DNA of 64,000 nt from Flavobacterium sp. ALD4 (GCF_002836475.1 NZ_PJBJ01000029.1:124001-188000), one strand, 5' to 3'. Counted from the first letter of the stretch, positions 15,390 through 25,195 are shown. The notes: a model not told the origin generated them from the sequence alone. Translations and numbers: made by a program.

Positions 15390-16652
15390 ATGGTAAAAGA
15401 TTTATTCGAAAGGATTCAGAACAATAAAGGACCATTAGGGAAATGGGCTTCGCAAGCGGAGGGATATTTTGTTTTTCCTAAGTTAGAAGGTGAATTAGGT
15501 CCTAGAATGCAGTTTGGTGGAAAAGAGGTTTTGAACTGGAGTTTGAATGACTATTTAGGTTTAGCGAATCACCCAGAGGTGAGAAAAGCAGACGCCGATG
15601 CAGCGAGTGAATATGGTGCAGCGTACCCTATGGGAGCGAGAATGATGAGTGGTCATACAAAATACCATGAGCAATTAGAGAATGAATTGGCTGCTTTTGT
15701 GATGAAAGAATCTGCTTATTTATTGAATTTTGGGTACCAGGGAATTATGTCAACAATTGACGCATTGGTTACAAAAAATGATGTAATTGTTTATGATGTT
15801 GATGCTCATGCCTGTATTATTGATGGTGTTCGTTTGCATATGGGGAAACGTTTTACATACCGTCACAATGATCTTGCGAGTATGGAAAAGAACTTAGAAC
15901 GTGCTACTAAATTAGCTGAAGTAACAGGAGGAGGAATTCTTTTTATTACTGAAGGTGTTTTTGGAATGCGCGGTCAACAAGGTAAATTGAAAGAGATTGT
16001 TGCGATGAAGCAAAAGTTCAATTTCCGTTTACTGGTTGATGATGCACATGGTTTTGGTACACTAGGAAAAACAGGTGCTGGGGCAGGTGAGGAGCAAGGA
16101 GTTCAAGGTGATATTGATGTTTATTTTTCGACTTTTGCAAAATCAATGGCTAATATTGGTGCTTTTATTGCAGCTGATAAAGACATTATTGATTATCTAA
16201 AATACAACTTACGTTCTCAAATGTTTGCCAAAGCACTACCGATGATTCAGGTAATTGGTTCATTGAAGCGTTTAGATTTGTTGCGTAATCATCCAGAATT
16301 AAAAGATAAACTTTGGGAGAATGTTAATGCTTTACAAAGCGGTTTAAGAAGCAGAGGATTTAATATTGGGGACACAAATACTTGTGTTACACCTGTTTAT
16401 CTTGAAGGAAGTGTTCCGGAAGCTATGGTAATGGTAAATGATTTGAGAGAAAATCATGGTATTTTCTTGTCGATTGTGATTTACCCTGTGATTCCAAAAG
16501 GAATGATTTTATTACGAGTAATTCCAACAGCTCCTCATACATTGGCTGATATTGACGAGACTCTAGTTGCTTTTGAAGCTATTCGCGAAAAATTAGAAAA
16601 CGGTACTTATAAAGAAATTGCATCAAAAACGAAAGTCGATTTAGACGCATAA
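15390..16652 (+). CDS. PLP-dependent alpha-oxoamine synthase (serine palmitoyltransferase or cysteate acyltransferase type)
   Basis: 420 residues with the full fold-type I PLP layout: NDYLGLANHPEV near the N-terminus, MGARMMSGHTKYHEQLE, VYDVDAHACIIDG, LLVDDAHGFGTLGKTGAG and STFAKSMANIGAF with the Schiff-base Lys at about residue 251. The family condenses an amino acid with an acyl thioester, with loss of CO2. In Bacteroidota two close relatives exist: serine palmitoyltransferase, starting sphingolipids, and cysteate acyl-ACP transferase, starting the sulfonolipid capnine of gliding flavobacteria. The sequence alone does not let me choose. The acetyltransferase-like gene that follows on the other strand is not in the same operon. 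It has its own -7 box and a strong terminator at 16754-16789. Confidence 0.85.
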   Translation: MVKDLFERIQNNKGPLGKWASQAEGYFVFPKLEGELGPRMQFGGKEVLNWSLNDYLGLANHPEVRKADADAASEYGAAYPMGARMMSGHTKYHEQLENELAAFVMKESAYLLNFGYQGIMSTIDALVTKNDVIVYDVDAHACIIDGVRLHMGKRFTYRHNDLASMEKNLERATKLAEVTGGGILFITEGVFGMRGQQGKLKEIVAMKQKFNFRLLVDDAHGFGTLGKTGAGAGEEQGVQGDIDVYFSTFAKSMANIGAFIAADKDIIDYLKYNLRSQMFAKALPMIQVIGSLKRLDLLRNHPELKDKLWENVNALQSGLRSRGFNIGDTNTCVTPVYLEGSVPEAMVMVNDLRENHGIFLSIVIYPVIPKGMILLRVIPTAPHTLADIDETLVAFEAIREKLENGTYKEIASKTKVDLDA

Positions 16653-16753
16653 TATTTAGTTAGCTTGCAGTGGTTAATTTTTATTGATCAGTCGCAAATT
16701 AACACATACAAACCCTACAGATTATTGAAATCTATAGTGTTTATCGATAAACG

Positions 16754-16789
16754 AAAAAATCCATTCATTTTTATGAATGGATTTTTTTT
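16754..16789 (+). terminator. Intrinsic terminator after the alpha-oxoamine synthase gene
   Basis: ATCCATTCAT, loop TTTT, ATGAATGGAT with A-run before and T-run after (10-base perfect stem). Both directions look possible, and the convergent gene ends at 16848. Confidence 0.8.
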
Positions 16790-16847
16790 ATTTATAGTTG
16801 TATTCTAAAAAAAAAGGATTGCTAAAACTTAATGCCAATCACTTTTT

Positions 16848-17966
16848 TTAAAGATCTTTCCTGAAAGTTTTTCTTCTGCAGCTAATTTCTGTGTTAAAAT
16901 GTTTCCATAGGTTATGAACTGCTGTGTTATCCGCAAGTTCAGGTGTACGGAAACAATTTACTACTCCTCTTTCTTTGAAAGTATGGTAGTATTCGTTGAA
17001 AATGATGGCTGTGACCGCCTTATTTTGATAATCAGGATGAACACCAATTAAATAGAAAACCACGTCTTTACTCTGTCTTTTAGCTTTGAGTAAATGTATA
17101 AAACCGAAAGGAAATAATTTTCCTTTTGTTTTTTGTAACGCTTTGGAAAAGGAAGGCATAACAATGCTGAAAGCAACAATATTATGGTCTTTGTCTTCTA
17201 CAAATTTAATATACTCAGGATTGATTAAGCTGATGTATTTTTTCTTAAAATATTCTTTTTGTATGTCAGTTATGGCTACAAAAGATGATAATGAAGCATA
17301 AGATTCATTGAATAAATCAAACATTTTATCCACATATGGCATTACCTCTTTAGTTGTCTTAAAATTTAGCGGAGTTAGTTGGTATCTTCTTTTCACCAAG
17401 TCATTTGCCTTCTCGAAAAACTCCGGTTTTACATTTGTAAAAGGAAATTTACTTTCGATATATTCTTTCTCCATTCTATAACCCAACTGTTCAAAATGGG
17501 TAGCGTAGTAAGGGTGGTTGTACCAGGTAATCATTGTTCCTAATTGGTCAAAGCCTTCGGTAAGGACTCCTACTTTATCCAAATTTGAAAAGCCCATGGG
17601 GCCTTCTACATATTCGAGACTGTTTTTTCTTCCTAATTCATAGACTTTTTCTAAAAGAGCTTTTGTGACTTCGATATCATCAATTACATCAAACCAGCCA
17701 AAACGGACTTTCTTTTTCTGTTGATCATTCACCTCGCTCCAATTGACAATCGCCGTAACTCGTCCCACAATTTCATTGTTCCTATAGGCAAGGAAAAAAT
17801 AAGCTTCAGCATTCTCGAAAGCCGGATTTTTCTTTTTGTCAAAGGACTCTAGCTCATCTGCAATAATGGGTGGGACCCAGAATTCGTTGTCTTTATATAG
17901 GGAAAATGGAAATTTGATATAATCCGTTAATTCACTTTTTGTAATCGCTTCTTTTATAGTAATCAT
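16848..17966 (-). CDS. GNAT-superfamily acyltransferase-like protein, 372 residues
   Basis: Cytosolic protein without signal peptide. The N-terminal third contains FFLAYRNNEIVGRVTAIVNW, the central GNAT strand pair. The C-terminal part has a second acetyltransferase-like region (FYLIGVHPDYQNKAVTAIIFNEYYHTFKERG) with the acyl-CoA-loop spacing, so it may be a tandem GNAT protein. The middle part (EGPMGFSNLDKVGVLTEGFDQLG, YYATHFEQLGY) is typical of a family seen across Bacteroidota whose substrate I do not know. It starts 9 bases after the stop of the upstream outer-membrane protein gene, so both are likely on one transcript. Confidence 0.75.
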   Translation of the reverse strand: MITIKEAITKSELTDYIKFPFSLYKDNEFWVPPIIADELESFDKKKNPAFENAEAYFFLAYRNNEIVGRVTAIVNWSEVNDQQKKKVRFGWFDVIDDIEVTKALLEKVYELGRKNSLEYVEGPMGFSNLDKVGVLTEGFDQLGTMITWYNHPYYATHFEQLGYRMEKEYIESKFPFTNVKPEFFEKANDLVKRRYQLTPLNFKTTKEVMPYVDKMFDLFNESYASLSSFVAITDIQKEYFKKKYISLINPEYIKFVEDKDHNIVAFSIVMPSFSKALQKTKGKLFPFGFIHLLKAKRQSKDVVFYLIGVHPDYQNKAVTAIIFNEYYHTFKERGVVNCFRTPELADNTAVHNLWKHFNTEISCRRKTFRKDL

Positions 17967-17975
17967 TATAGTTGT

Positions 17976-18941
17976 TTATTGTGTAGATTCAATTTCGTCT
18001 TTTCGTTTTTTATTCTTCTTTTCTACTTTCTTCTCCGCCTTTGATTTAGAATTGTCTCCGCTATCAATGCTGATTCGCACTTCTTTATAGTTCGCATCAT
18101 AGCGCCAAGAAAATCCAATACCTCCATAAAGTACCGTTGGTGTGTCTTTGAAATTTGTGCTTAGTGATGCGTCTATTTGCATGTCTTTGTTTAAAAGGTA
18201 GGCAGCGCCTCCTCGAAGAATAGCATCGCTGTAAAAATCACTTTTAAAGCCTTGGTTTTCAACAAATCCGGACCATTTATCATTGAATCCTTTCGTGAGT
18301 GTCAACACATAACCGTAACTTGGATAATCAGTAGCAATATAATCAGCTATTATGTTTGTGACGAATACCCATGTTCCATCACCCAGATGATTTTGAGTGA
18401 TTAGCATTGCCTTTGGGGAAATACTGGCGTAAGGAGAAAAATAATACGGATTGTCTTTCATGGTAAAGTTTGCACCGGCAAATACGGAGACAGCCGGGAT
18501 TAATTGATGCCAATTGAAAGAGTGATTGGCTTTCCAACTGTAAATGTTTATGTTCTTCTCGTAATTTTTAAACGGGTCGTAGATGAGGTATTTTGCACCT
18601 AAAACAGTTTGCTTCAGAGCTGACTTTTTGGTAGTGCTGTATGGGGTGGTAAAATTTTCGTTTTGGTATTGTAGATCGGCTATTAATTCCAACTTCTCCA
18701 ATAATGCTCCGTATCGTAAAGTCAGGTCTAACCCGAAACCGGTAGCATCATATTCCAATAAACGGTGGTTTTCTTTGATTCCGTAAACTCCTGTTTCCAC
18801 TTGTATAACTGACTTTCCGACTGCAAAGGCAGACATGGTTTCGCCGGGTCTGTTTGAATTAATCTGATCAGTATGTTGCCCGTAATTAATTATTGGAGAC
18901 ATAAAAATAACTGCAGCAAGTATTATTTTAAGTTTTGACAT
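17976..18941 (-). CDS. Outer-membrane beta-barrel protein (MetA-pathway transporter-like)
   Basis: Start placed at ATG 18941 (MSKLKIILAAVIFMS...NYGQ signal peptide). The longer frame to 18977 runs into the TACATTTG promoter box at 18975-18982. The mature part opens with INSNRPGETMSAFAVGKSVIQVETG, then alternates amphipathic strands ending WRYDAN, as in outer-membrane proteins annotated as putative MetA-pathway transporters. After the barrel comes a basic tail (SKAEKKVEKKNKKRKDE). It forms an operon with the GNAT-like gene 9 bases downstream. Function unknown. The basic tail after a barrel is unusual, and could lie in the periplasm. Confidence 0.7.
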   Translation of the reverse strand: MSKLKIILAAVIFMSPIINYGQHTDQINSNRPGETMSAFAVGKSVIQVETGVYGIKENHRLLEYDATGFGLDLTLRYGALLEKLELIADLQYQNENFTTPYSTTKKSALKQTVLGAKYLIYDPFKNYEKNINIYSWKANHSFNWHQLIPAVSVFAGANFTMKDNPYYFSPYASISPKAMLITQNHLGDGTWVFVTNIIADYIATDYPSYGYVLTLTKGFNDKWSGFVENQGFKSDFYSDAILRGGAAYLLNKDMQIDASLSTNFKDTPTVLYGGIGFSWRYDANYKEVRISIDSGDNSKSKAEKKVEKKNKKRKDEIESTQ

Positions 18942-18974
18942 ATTGTTTTCGTGTTTAAAAGTAATAACGCTGTT

Positions 18975-18982
18975 CAAATGTA
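18975..18982 (-). promoter_or_regulatory. TANNTTTG promoter -7 element of the OMP/GNAT operon
   Basis: TACATTTG on the minus strand, 34 bases before the ATG at 18941. Its position fixes the start of the outer-membrane protein. Confidence 0.55.
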
Positions 18983-19048
18983 CTATATTTTATCATTTAT
19001 TTAAGAATGATATTTTAATTTTGTCCCGAAATTTCAGCTTGGTTTTAT

Positions 19049-19056
19049 TATTTTTG
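19049..19056 (+). promoter_or_regulatory. TANNTTTG promoter -7 element of the DUF4834/YfhO operon
   Basis: TATTTTTG, 18 bases before the ATG at 19074. A TTG at 19021-19023 is 25 bases away, longer than the usual spacer. Confidence 0.45.
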
Positions 19057-19073
19057 CTAAAAAATATTTAATT

Positions 19074-19355
19074 ATGCAAACTGCATCCTTTACGGGTTTT
19101 ATAAGAGTACTGTTTTATATTCTAGCTTTCTATTATATTTTTAAGTTTTTGGCAAAATTACTTTTGCCTTTATTAGTTAAAAAAGTGGTAAAGAAAGCAG
19201 GGGAGAATTATCAGCAGCAGCAACAAAAGTCACAAGATACTTCGTGGAAAAAAGGGCAATCCAGTGATGAAATAATATATAACGACTCAAATTCTAAAAA
19301 ACCACGAGAGACCAAAAAAGTAGGAGATTATGTCGATTACGAAGAAATAGATTAG
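19074..19355 (+). CDS. DUF4834 family small membrane protein
   Basis: 93 residues: one transmembrane helix (about 8-35, FIRVLFYILAFYYIFKFLAKLLLP), a short basic region (VKKVVKKAGENY), a Gln-rich stretch and an acidic C-terminus ending VGDYVDYEEID. This is the pattern of the DUF4834 family, restricted to Bacteroidota and commonly found directly before a yfhO-type gene, as here (55-base gap). Function unknown. The conserved acidic tail may be a docking motif. Confidence 0.85.
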   Translation: MQTASFTGFIRVLFYILAFYYIFKFLAKLLLPLLVKKVVKKAGENYQQQQQKSQDTSWKKGQSSDEIIYNDSNSKKPRETKKVGDYVDYEEID

Positions 19356-19410
19356 ATTTGTCTTGGTTAACATTCTCTTAATTTAAAAAAAAAAATAAAA
19401 CGCCGTAAAT

Positions 19411-21843
19411 TTGAAAATTATAAATAAATTTTACCCACACGCTTTAGTTGTTCTTGGTTTTGTCCTCGTTTCTTTAATCTATTTTTTTCCCGTTTTACAG
19501 GGAAAACAAATCTACCAATCTGATATTGCTCAATATACTGGTATGGCCAAAGAGCAAAATGACTTTAGAGCTGCTGAACATGTTGAGCCCTATTGGACAA
19601 ACAGTGCTTTTGGCGGGATGCCTACCTATCAATTAGGGGCCAAGTATCCCTATGATTATATAGGGGCAATAGATGACGCATTGCGATTTTTACCTCGTCC
19701 TGCTGATTATTTATTTTTATACTTCTTGGGGTTTTATGGACTATTATTAGTTTTAAAAACAGATCCACTAAAAGCCTTTTTTGGAGCTTTAGCGTTTGGG
19801 TTCTCTACTTATTTGATCATTATACTTGGTGTGGGACATAATTCCAAAGCGCATGCTATTGCCTATATGCCACTCGTGATTGCAGGGTTTATATTAGTTT
19901 TTAGGAAAAAATATGTTCTGGGTGGTTTACTGACCATGTTTGCGACAGCATTGGAAATTAATGCCAATCACTTTCAAATGACCTATTATTTATTAATCTT
20001 CTTATTGATATTATCGGCTTATTTTATCTATTTGGATATTAAAGAGAAAGCATATAAACCACTTTTAAACGCTCTTGGTGTTCTCGCAATTGCCGGAATA
20101 TTTGCCATTGGCGCCAATGCGACAAACTTATTAGCAACTGCAGAATATGCCAGTTTCAGTACAAGGGGTAAAAGTGAATTAAGTTTCAATCCTGATGGTT
20201 CAAAAAACACTTCTTCAAGTGCTATGACTAAGGATTACATTACCGAATATAGTTATGGCCTAGCAGAAAGTTTTAATTTGATCGCCCCAAGGCTTTTTGG
20301 TGGGTCAAACCATGAGGCACTCGGAAAAGATAGTAAAATGTACGAGTTCATGCTTGGTCAGGGTGTTCCCGAAGGGCAAGCAGCTGATTATGTAAAGGGA
20401 ATGCCGACTTATTGGGGAGACCAGCCTATAGTAGCAGCACCAGCTTATATTGGGATTGTAGTTTTCTTTTTGGGAATTATCGCTTTATTTATTGATGAAC
20501 GAAAAATAAAATACGTTTTTCTTTCTGGAGCCTTTACTGCTTTGTTACTTTCTTGGGGTAAAAACTTCCCTGCACTGACCGATTTCTTTATAGACTATGT
20601 GCCAATGTACAATAAGTTTAGAGCCGTCTCTTCGATACAGGTAATTTTAGAATTATGTTTTCCGGTTTTGGCAATTATGGGATTACAGTCGTTTTTTAAA
20701 TTGGATAAAGAAATGCAATGGAAAGCACTATGGCGTTCATTAGCGGTAGCTTTAGGGCTAATTGTCGTTTTGTTTTTAAGCAAAAGTATGTTTAGCTTTT
20801 CAGGTGTCAATGACGAGTATTATCGAGAAAGTTACGGACCAGGGTTTGTGGATGCGCTTATAGGGGACAGGATGAGTTTATATAGTGCTGATTTGCTGCG
20901 ATCCGGATTTTTCATCCTACTGGTAGCCGGAGTTCTTTGGTTATTTATAAAAAATAAAATAGCTCAAAATACCGCTATAATTCTTGTGGGATTATTTATG
21001 GTTTCCGATTTGTTTTTTGTTGATAAAAACTATGTCTCATCAAAAGATTTTGTCAGTGGAAGGGAAGTTGCTGTTCCTTTTCAGGAAACACCTTCAGATA
21101 TTGAGATTCTAAAGGATACATCGCACTATCGTGTTTTTGAGGTCAGTGGTAATTTTTCGAGTGCGAGAGCCTCTTATTTCCATAAATCTATTGGGGGGTA
21201 TCATGCCGCAAAACCGAGAAAAGTACAGCAGTTGTTTGATTATCAAATCGCTAAAAATAACATGGAAATTCTGAACATGTTGAATGTTAAATACATTATT
21301 CAGACTAATAAAGAGGGGAAAGAATTTCCAACTATAAACCCAAATGCTAACGGGAATGCCTGGTTTGTAAATGATGTCAAATTAGTGAATAAGTCTAATA
21401 ATGAAATGAAATTGCTGGACGAGCTGGATACTAAGAAAGCAGCTATTTTTAATATTCATCTTTATGGCGACAAATTTAAGAATGCCCGTTTAAAAAGAAA
21501 TTTAGACACATCAGGAACGATTAAAATAGATATTTACAAGCCGAATTATATAAAATACACTTCCAATAATGAAAATGAAGGATTAGCGGTTTTCTCTGAA
21601 ATCTACTATGAAAACGGATGGAATGCTTATGTTGACGGTGAGAAAACGGAACATTTCCCTGTTAATTATGTACTGCGAGCTATGATTGTACCCGGAGGGC
21701 AACATAGTATTGAATTCAAATTTGAGCCGCAAGTGATAAAAACGGGAAGTATCCTTACTTTGATTAGTGCTGTTGGTATGCTTTTGCTTTTAGTAGGAGG
21801 AGTTTATTATGAAAAAAAGAAAAGATTTAAGAATGTTGATTAA
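19411..21843 (+). CDS. YfhO family membrane glycosyltransferase-like protein
   Basis: 810 residues from a TTG start (no ATG fits the signal-anchor MKIINKFYPHALVVLGFVLV). About twelve transmembrane helices fill residues 1-540, with periplasmic loops carrying QSDIAQYTGMAKEQNDF and FGGMPTYQLG after helix 1, as in GT-C-fold enzymes where an acidic loop residue is catalytic. The C-terminal 250 residues form a soluble periplasmic domain before a last helix and a basic tail. YfhO proteins in Gram-positives add sugars to cell-wall polymers. Here the operon context (GT4 and flippase next) suggests glycan modification of an envelope polysaccharide. The acceptor is unknown. Confidence 0.85.
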   Translation: MKIINKFYPHALVVLGFVLVSLIYFFPVLQGKQIYQSDIAQYTGMAKEQNDFRAAEHVEPYWTNSAFGGMPTYQLGAKYPYDYIGAIDDALRFLPRPADYLFLYFLGFYGLLLVLKTDPLKAFFGALAFGFSTYLIIILGVGHNSKAHAIAYMPLVIAGFILVFRKKYVLGGLLTMFATALEINANHFQMTYYLLIFLLILSAYFIYLDIKEKAYKPLLNALGVLAIAGIFAIGANATNLLATAEYASFSTRGKSELSFNPDGSKNTSSSAMTKDYITEYSYGLAESFNLIAPRLFGGSNHEALGKDSKMYEFMLGQGVPEGQAADYVKGMPTYWGDQPIVAAPAYIGIVVFFLGIIALFIDERKIKYVFLSGAFTALLLSWGKNFPALTDFFIDYVPMYNKFRAVSSIQVILELCFPVLAIMGLQSFFKLDKEMQWKALWRSLAVALGLIVVLFLSKSMFSFSGVNDEYYRESYGPGFVDALIGDRMSLYSADLLRSGFFILLVAGVLWLFIKNKIAQNTAIILVGLFMVSDLFFVDKNYVSSKDFVSGREVAVPFQETPSDIEILKDTSHYRVFEVSGNFSSARASYFHKSIGGYHAAKPRKVQQLFDYQIAKNNMEILNMLNVKYIIQTNKEGKEFPTINPNANGNAWFVNDVKLVNKSNNEMKLLDELDTKKAAIFNIHLYGDKFKNARLKRNLDTSGTIKIDIYKPNYIKYTSNNENEGLAVFSEIYYENGWNAYVDGEKTEHFPVNYVLRAMIVPGGQHSIEFKFEPQVIKTGSILTLISAVGMLLLLVGGVYYEKKKRFKNVD

Positions 21844-21927
21844 CGTCTCGAAGCCTCGGGATTGGTTTAATAATTTTAAAAATAGTGTTCAGTATTCATT
21901 AATCTTATAATTTAACATTCAGCAATT

Positions 21928-23211
21928 TTGGAAAACAGAAAAGTCTTAATTATAACCTATTATTGGCCACCCGCAGGTGGACCTGGTGTTCAACGTTGGC
22001 TAAAATTTGTGAAATATTTGCCTGATTTTGGTATTCAGCCTATTGTGTATGTTCCAGAGAATCCTACCTATCCCATTGTTGATCCTAATTTAATAAAAGA
22101 AGTTTCGGATAAGGCAATTGTTTTGAAACAGAAAATTTTTGAACCCTATCAATTGGCTTCTTTTTTTTCGAAAAACAAAACTAAGAAAATAAGCTCTGGA
22201 ATTATTCCAAGTCAGAAAAAGCAGTCTTTTATGGATAAACTTTTCCTTTTGGTACGGGGTAATTTGTTTATTCCTGATGCCCGTTTTTTATGGGTGAATC
22301 CCTCTGTTTCTTTCTTGGAAAAATACATTGTTGAAAATAAAATTGATACTATAATTACTTCAGGGCCGCCACACAGCTTACATCTTATCGGTTTGGAATT
22401 AAAACGAAAGTTAGATTTAAAATGGTTTGCGGACTTCAGGGATCCATGGACTACTATTGGCTATCATAAAGCTTTGCGATTATCAAATTACGCCACGAAA
22501 CAGCATAAGATGTTAGAGCATAAAGTTTTGAATACAGCAGATACTATAATTGTCACGAGCAAGACCACAAAAAGAGAGTTTGAAGCCATCACAAGTAAAC
22601 CTATTACCGTGATAACAAATGGGTATGATGTCGAAAAAATAGAAGAGCAGTCATTGGACACAAAATTCAGTTTGGCACACATTGGTTCTTTTCTTTCTGA
22701 GCGAAATCCTATGATTTTATGGGAGAGCTTAGTGGAGCTAATCAGTGAAGTTCCTGATTTTAAAACGCATTTGGAGATAAAATTAATAGGGGCAGTAAGT
22801 CAGGAAGTACTGGAAACTGTTTCACAATTTGGATTAGATCTTTATTTGAATAATCTGGGATATCTTGCGCATGGGAAAGCAATCTCTCATCAACGCAAGT
22901 CTCAAGTTTTATTGTTGATCGAAATCGATTCTGAGGATACGAAAAGTATTATTCCTGGTAAATTATTTGAGTATATGGTATCCAACCGACCTATCCTTGC
23001 TATCGGACCAAGAGATTCTGATTTTGCTGAAATAATAACAAGTACTAATACGGGGGTGTTTTTTAACTATTCAGAGAAAGTGAAGCTAAAAAGTGTAATT
23101 TTGGATTTTTATAATCAATTTTTGCAAGGCAAATTGCAGGCAAAAGGAGTTGGGTTACAACAGTATTCAAGAAAAAATTTAACTAAAGAATTAGTTGATT
23201 TAATAAAGTAA
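21928..23211 (+). CDS. GT-B glycosyltransferase (family 4-like)
   Basis: 427 residues from TTG 21928. The N-terminal half starts KVLIITYYWPPAGGPGVQRW, the acceptor-side Rossmann domain with glycine-rich loop seen in GT4-like enzymes of polysaccharide clusters. DFRDPWTTIGYHKALR and ITNGYD mark the domain junction. The C-terminal half has IGSFLSERNP and the nucleotide-sugar binding stretch IIPGKLFEYMVSNRPILAIG with the conserved Glu of the EX7E-type motif. Cytoplasmic face, sugar donor not predictable. It lies 84 bases after yfhO and 36 before the flippase gene, all in one direction. Confidence 0.87.
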   Translation: MENRKVLIITYYWPPAGGPGVQRWLKFVKYLPDFGIQPIVYVPENPTYPIVDPNLIKEVSDKAIVLKQKIFEPYQLASFFSKNKTKKISSGIIPSQKKQSFMDKLFLLVRGNLFIPDARFLWVNPSVSFLEKYIVENKIDTIITSGPPHSLHLIGLELKRKLDLKWFADFRDPWTTIGYHKALRLSNYATKQHKMLEHKVLNTADTIIVTSKTTKREFEAITSKPITVITNGYDVEKIEEQSLDTKFSLAHIGSFLSERNPMILWESLVELISEVPDFKTHLEIKLIGAVSQEVLETVSQFGLDLYLNNLGYLAHGKAISHQRKSQVLLLIEIDSEDTKSIIPGKLFEYMVSNRPILAIGPRDSDFAEIITSTNTGVFFNYSEKVKLKSVILDFYNQFLQGKLQAKGVGLQQYSRKNLTKELVDLIK

Positions 23212-23247
23212 GCCCTCAAAACCTAACATCTAACTTCTAATCTCCGA

Positions 23248-24717
23248 ATGGGAATAGTATTAAATCAGTCGTTAAAAAATACAATAATAACATATATCGG
23301 TTTCGGTATTGGTGGGATAAATACCATTTTCTTTTTTCCAATTATTTTAGGAGATACTTATTATGGTTTAACTAATTACATTCTTTCTGGAGCTAACCTT
23401 ATGATGCCTTTGTTTGCTATTGGTATGCAAAATACCTTAGTAAAATTCTTTTCGCAATGTACTAGCGAGGAGGAGGAAAATCGGTTTTTGTCATTTACTG
23501 TTTTAGTTCCTTTAGTTTTGTGTATTCCTTTGATAATTATGGGTTTAGTTTTCTTTGATGATATTGCAGCTCTAATACCAAAGAAAAATGAGCTTGCTAT
23601 TAGTTATCTATGGTTGATTCCTTTTACAGGATTTTGTATGGCTTATTTCGAAATATTTTATGCTTGGGCAAGGGTTCATATGCATTCTATCTTTGGAAAT
23701 TTTGTAAAAGAAGTTGGGTTAAGGGTGTTTGCTCTAATTGCACTTGTAGCGGTTTATTTTAACTTTTTAACAGTTATACAATTTATCTATGTAACTTCTG
23801 GAATATATTTCTTTGCTTTTTTAGTCACTATGTTTTATGCTTTTAGGATTAAAAAACCGCATTTTCAATTCAGTTTGCCTGCCAACTTAAAAGAGGTATT
23901 AATTTATAGTTTTTATATAATTTTATCTGGAAGTGTAGCGAATTTATTGTTGGATGGAGATAAAATTATATTAGGGCAGTTTATGGAATTTAAAAACATT
24001 GCCTATTACTCCGTAGCAACTTATATAGCATTGGTAATATCTGTACCGAGCCGTGCTATGCACCAAATTGTATATCCCATCACGGCAAAACTTATGCACG
24101 AGAACAAGCAGGAAAAATTGAATGATCTCTATAAAAAAACATCTATCAATTTGCAAATAGTTGGTGGGTTTGTTATGCTGGGTATATTTGTAAATATTAA
24201 TAAAGTATATGAAATGATGCCTCCAGTATACGCTGGTGGAATTACCGTTGTTTTTATGATAGGATTATCCAAGTATTTTGATTTGATATTAGGTAATAAT
24301 AATGCTATAATTTTTAATTCAAAATATTACAGAATGGTATTGTTTTTAGGGCTTATGCTCGTATTCTTGACGATAACGTTGAATCTTGTTTTTATTCCGA
24401 TGTTCGGAATTATAGGCTCTGCATTTGCCACTTTATTGTCTATTACTTTATACAGTTTAGCGAAATTACTATTCGTTGTAAAACGGATGCATTTGTATCC
24501 TTTTACTAGACAAACGTTATATTCTATGGGTCTGACGCTTGTTTTGTTTTTATTGTTTTATTTTTGGGAATTTCCTTTTATTCCAGTTATTGCCATTGGA
24601 TTGAAATCGATACTGTTAACAGTGGCTTATGTCTATATTAATTATAAGTTTGTTATTTCAATTGAGATAAATGAAGTTATTGATAGTGTATTCAAGAAAT
24701 TGAATATTAAATTGTAG
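23248..24717 (+). CDS. Oligosaccharide flippase family protein (Wzx/MATE-like)
   Basis: 489 residues, nearly all hydrophobic, with about fourteen predicted transmembrane helices and the polysaccharide-synthesis protein fold of the MOP superfamily (YYSVATYIALVISVPSRAMHQIVYP in the middle, C-terminal polysaccharide_synt_C-like half). Such proteins flip lipid-linked oligosaccharides from the inner to the outer leaflet of the inner membrane. It closes the DUF4834, YfhO, GT4 operon, making a small glycan assembly unit with no initiating transferase or polymerase beside it, so those must be encoded elsewhere. Confidence 0.87.
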   Translation: MGIVLNQSLKNTIITYIGFGIGGINTIFFFPIILGDTYYGLTNYILSGANLMMPLFAIGMQNTLVKFFSQCTSEEEENRFLSFTVLVPLVLCIPLIIMGLVFFDDIAALIPKKNELAISYLWLIPFTGFCMAYFEIFYAWARVHMHSIFGNFVKEVGLRVFALIALVAVYFNFLTVIQFIYVTSGIYFFAFLVTMFYAFRIKKPHFQFSLPANLKEVLIYSFYIILSGSVANLLLDGDKIILGQFMEFKNIAYYSVATYIALVISVPSRAMHQIVYPITAKLMHENKQEKLNDLYKKTSINLQIVGGFVMLGIFVNINKVYEMMPPVYAGGITVVFMIGLSKYFDLILGNNNAIIFNSKYYRMVLFLGLMLVFLTITLNLVFIPMFGIIGSAFATLLSITLYSLAKLLFVVKRMHLYPFTRQTLYSMGLTLVLFLLFYFWEFPFIPVIAIGLKSILLTVAYVYINYKFVISIEINEVIDSVFKKLNIKL

Positions 24718-25111
24718 GATCAAATCTGTAAATTGAAGGAGGCCGATTTAATTATTAGAAGATAGCTGTATTTGTTGTTTTGTCTTATCAAATTAAATTA
24801 AATTAAATAGTTCAAGAAGATAGTCAACTGCAATTTTTTTGTCCAAGATTTAATTAATTTAACTTGGTCTGTGCTGTTTTTGTAGCCCTAAATTTTTTTA
24901 GTTTTCTTTTTTTGCGCTTGATTGAGTTTTTAAATGTTTGTTTTTAGTATTGCTATTTTGTCAGTAGTATGGTGTAGAGCTGTTAATTTTAGAAAATATT
25001 AGAATCGTTATGTAATAATTAGATTGCTTTTAAAAAACAGGTTCGTAAGTCCATACTGAAATCTAGAAATATAGAAAGCGAGATATTGTTGAATATCACT
25101 AAAAGTGGGTA
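24718..25111. other. Gene-free AT-rich stretch after the flippase gene
   Basis: Nearly 400 bases with no supportable gene on either strand. A short tandem run of AAATT units lies near 24790-24810, and CCAAG...CTTGG brackets an A/T-rich segment near 24843-24867 that could be a weak hairpin. No T-run terminator is obvious after the flippase gene. Confidence 0.35.
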
Positions 25112-25142
25112 TTGTGGGATTCGTAGTAAGTTTTTATTTTTG
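25112..25142 (+). promoter_or_regulatory. Flavobacterial promoter (TTG-N20-TATTTTTG)
   Basis: TTG at 25112-25114 and TATTTTTG at 25135-25142 precede the small gene at 25196 and exclude the GTG at 25142 as its start. Confidence 0.55.
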
Positions 25143-25195
25143 TGGTCAGTATTGTTCGAGTAAAAACAATGTTGAAATTAAATCATATAATTATT

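Noticed and set aside
25142..25195. GTG start for the small gene at 25 kb
   Set aside because: The GTG overlaps the promoter -7 box, so it would not be transcribed in full; ATG at 25196 (or 25169) is used.
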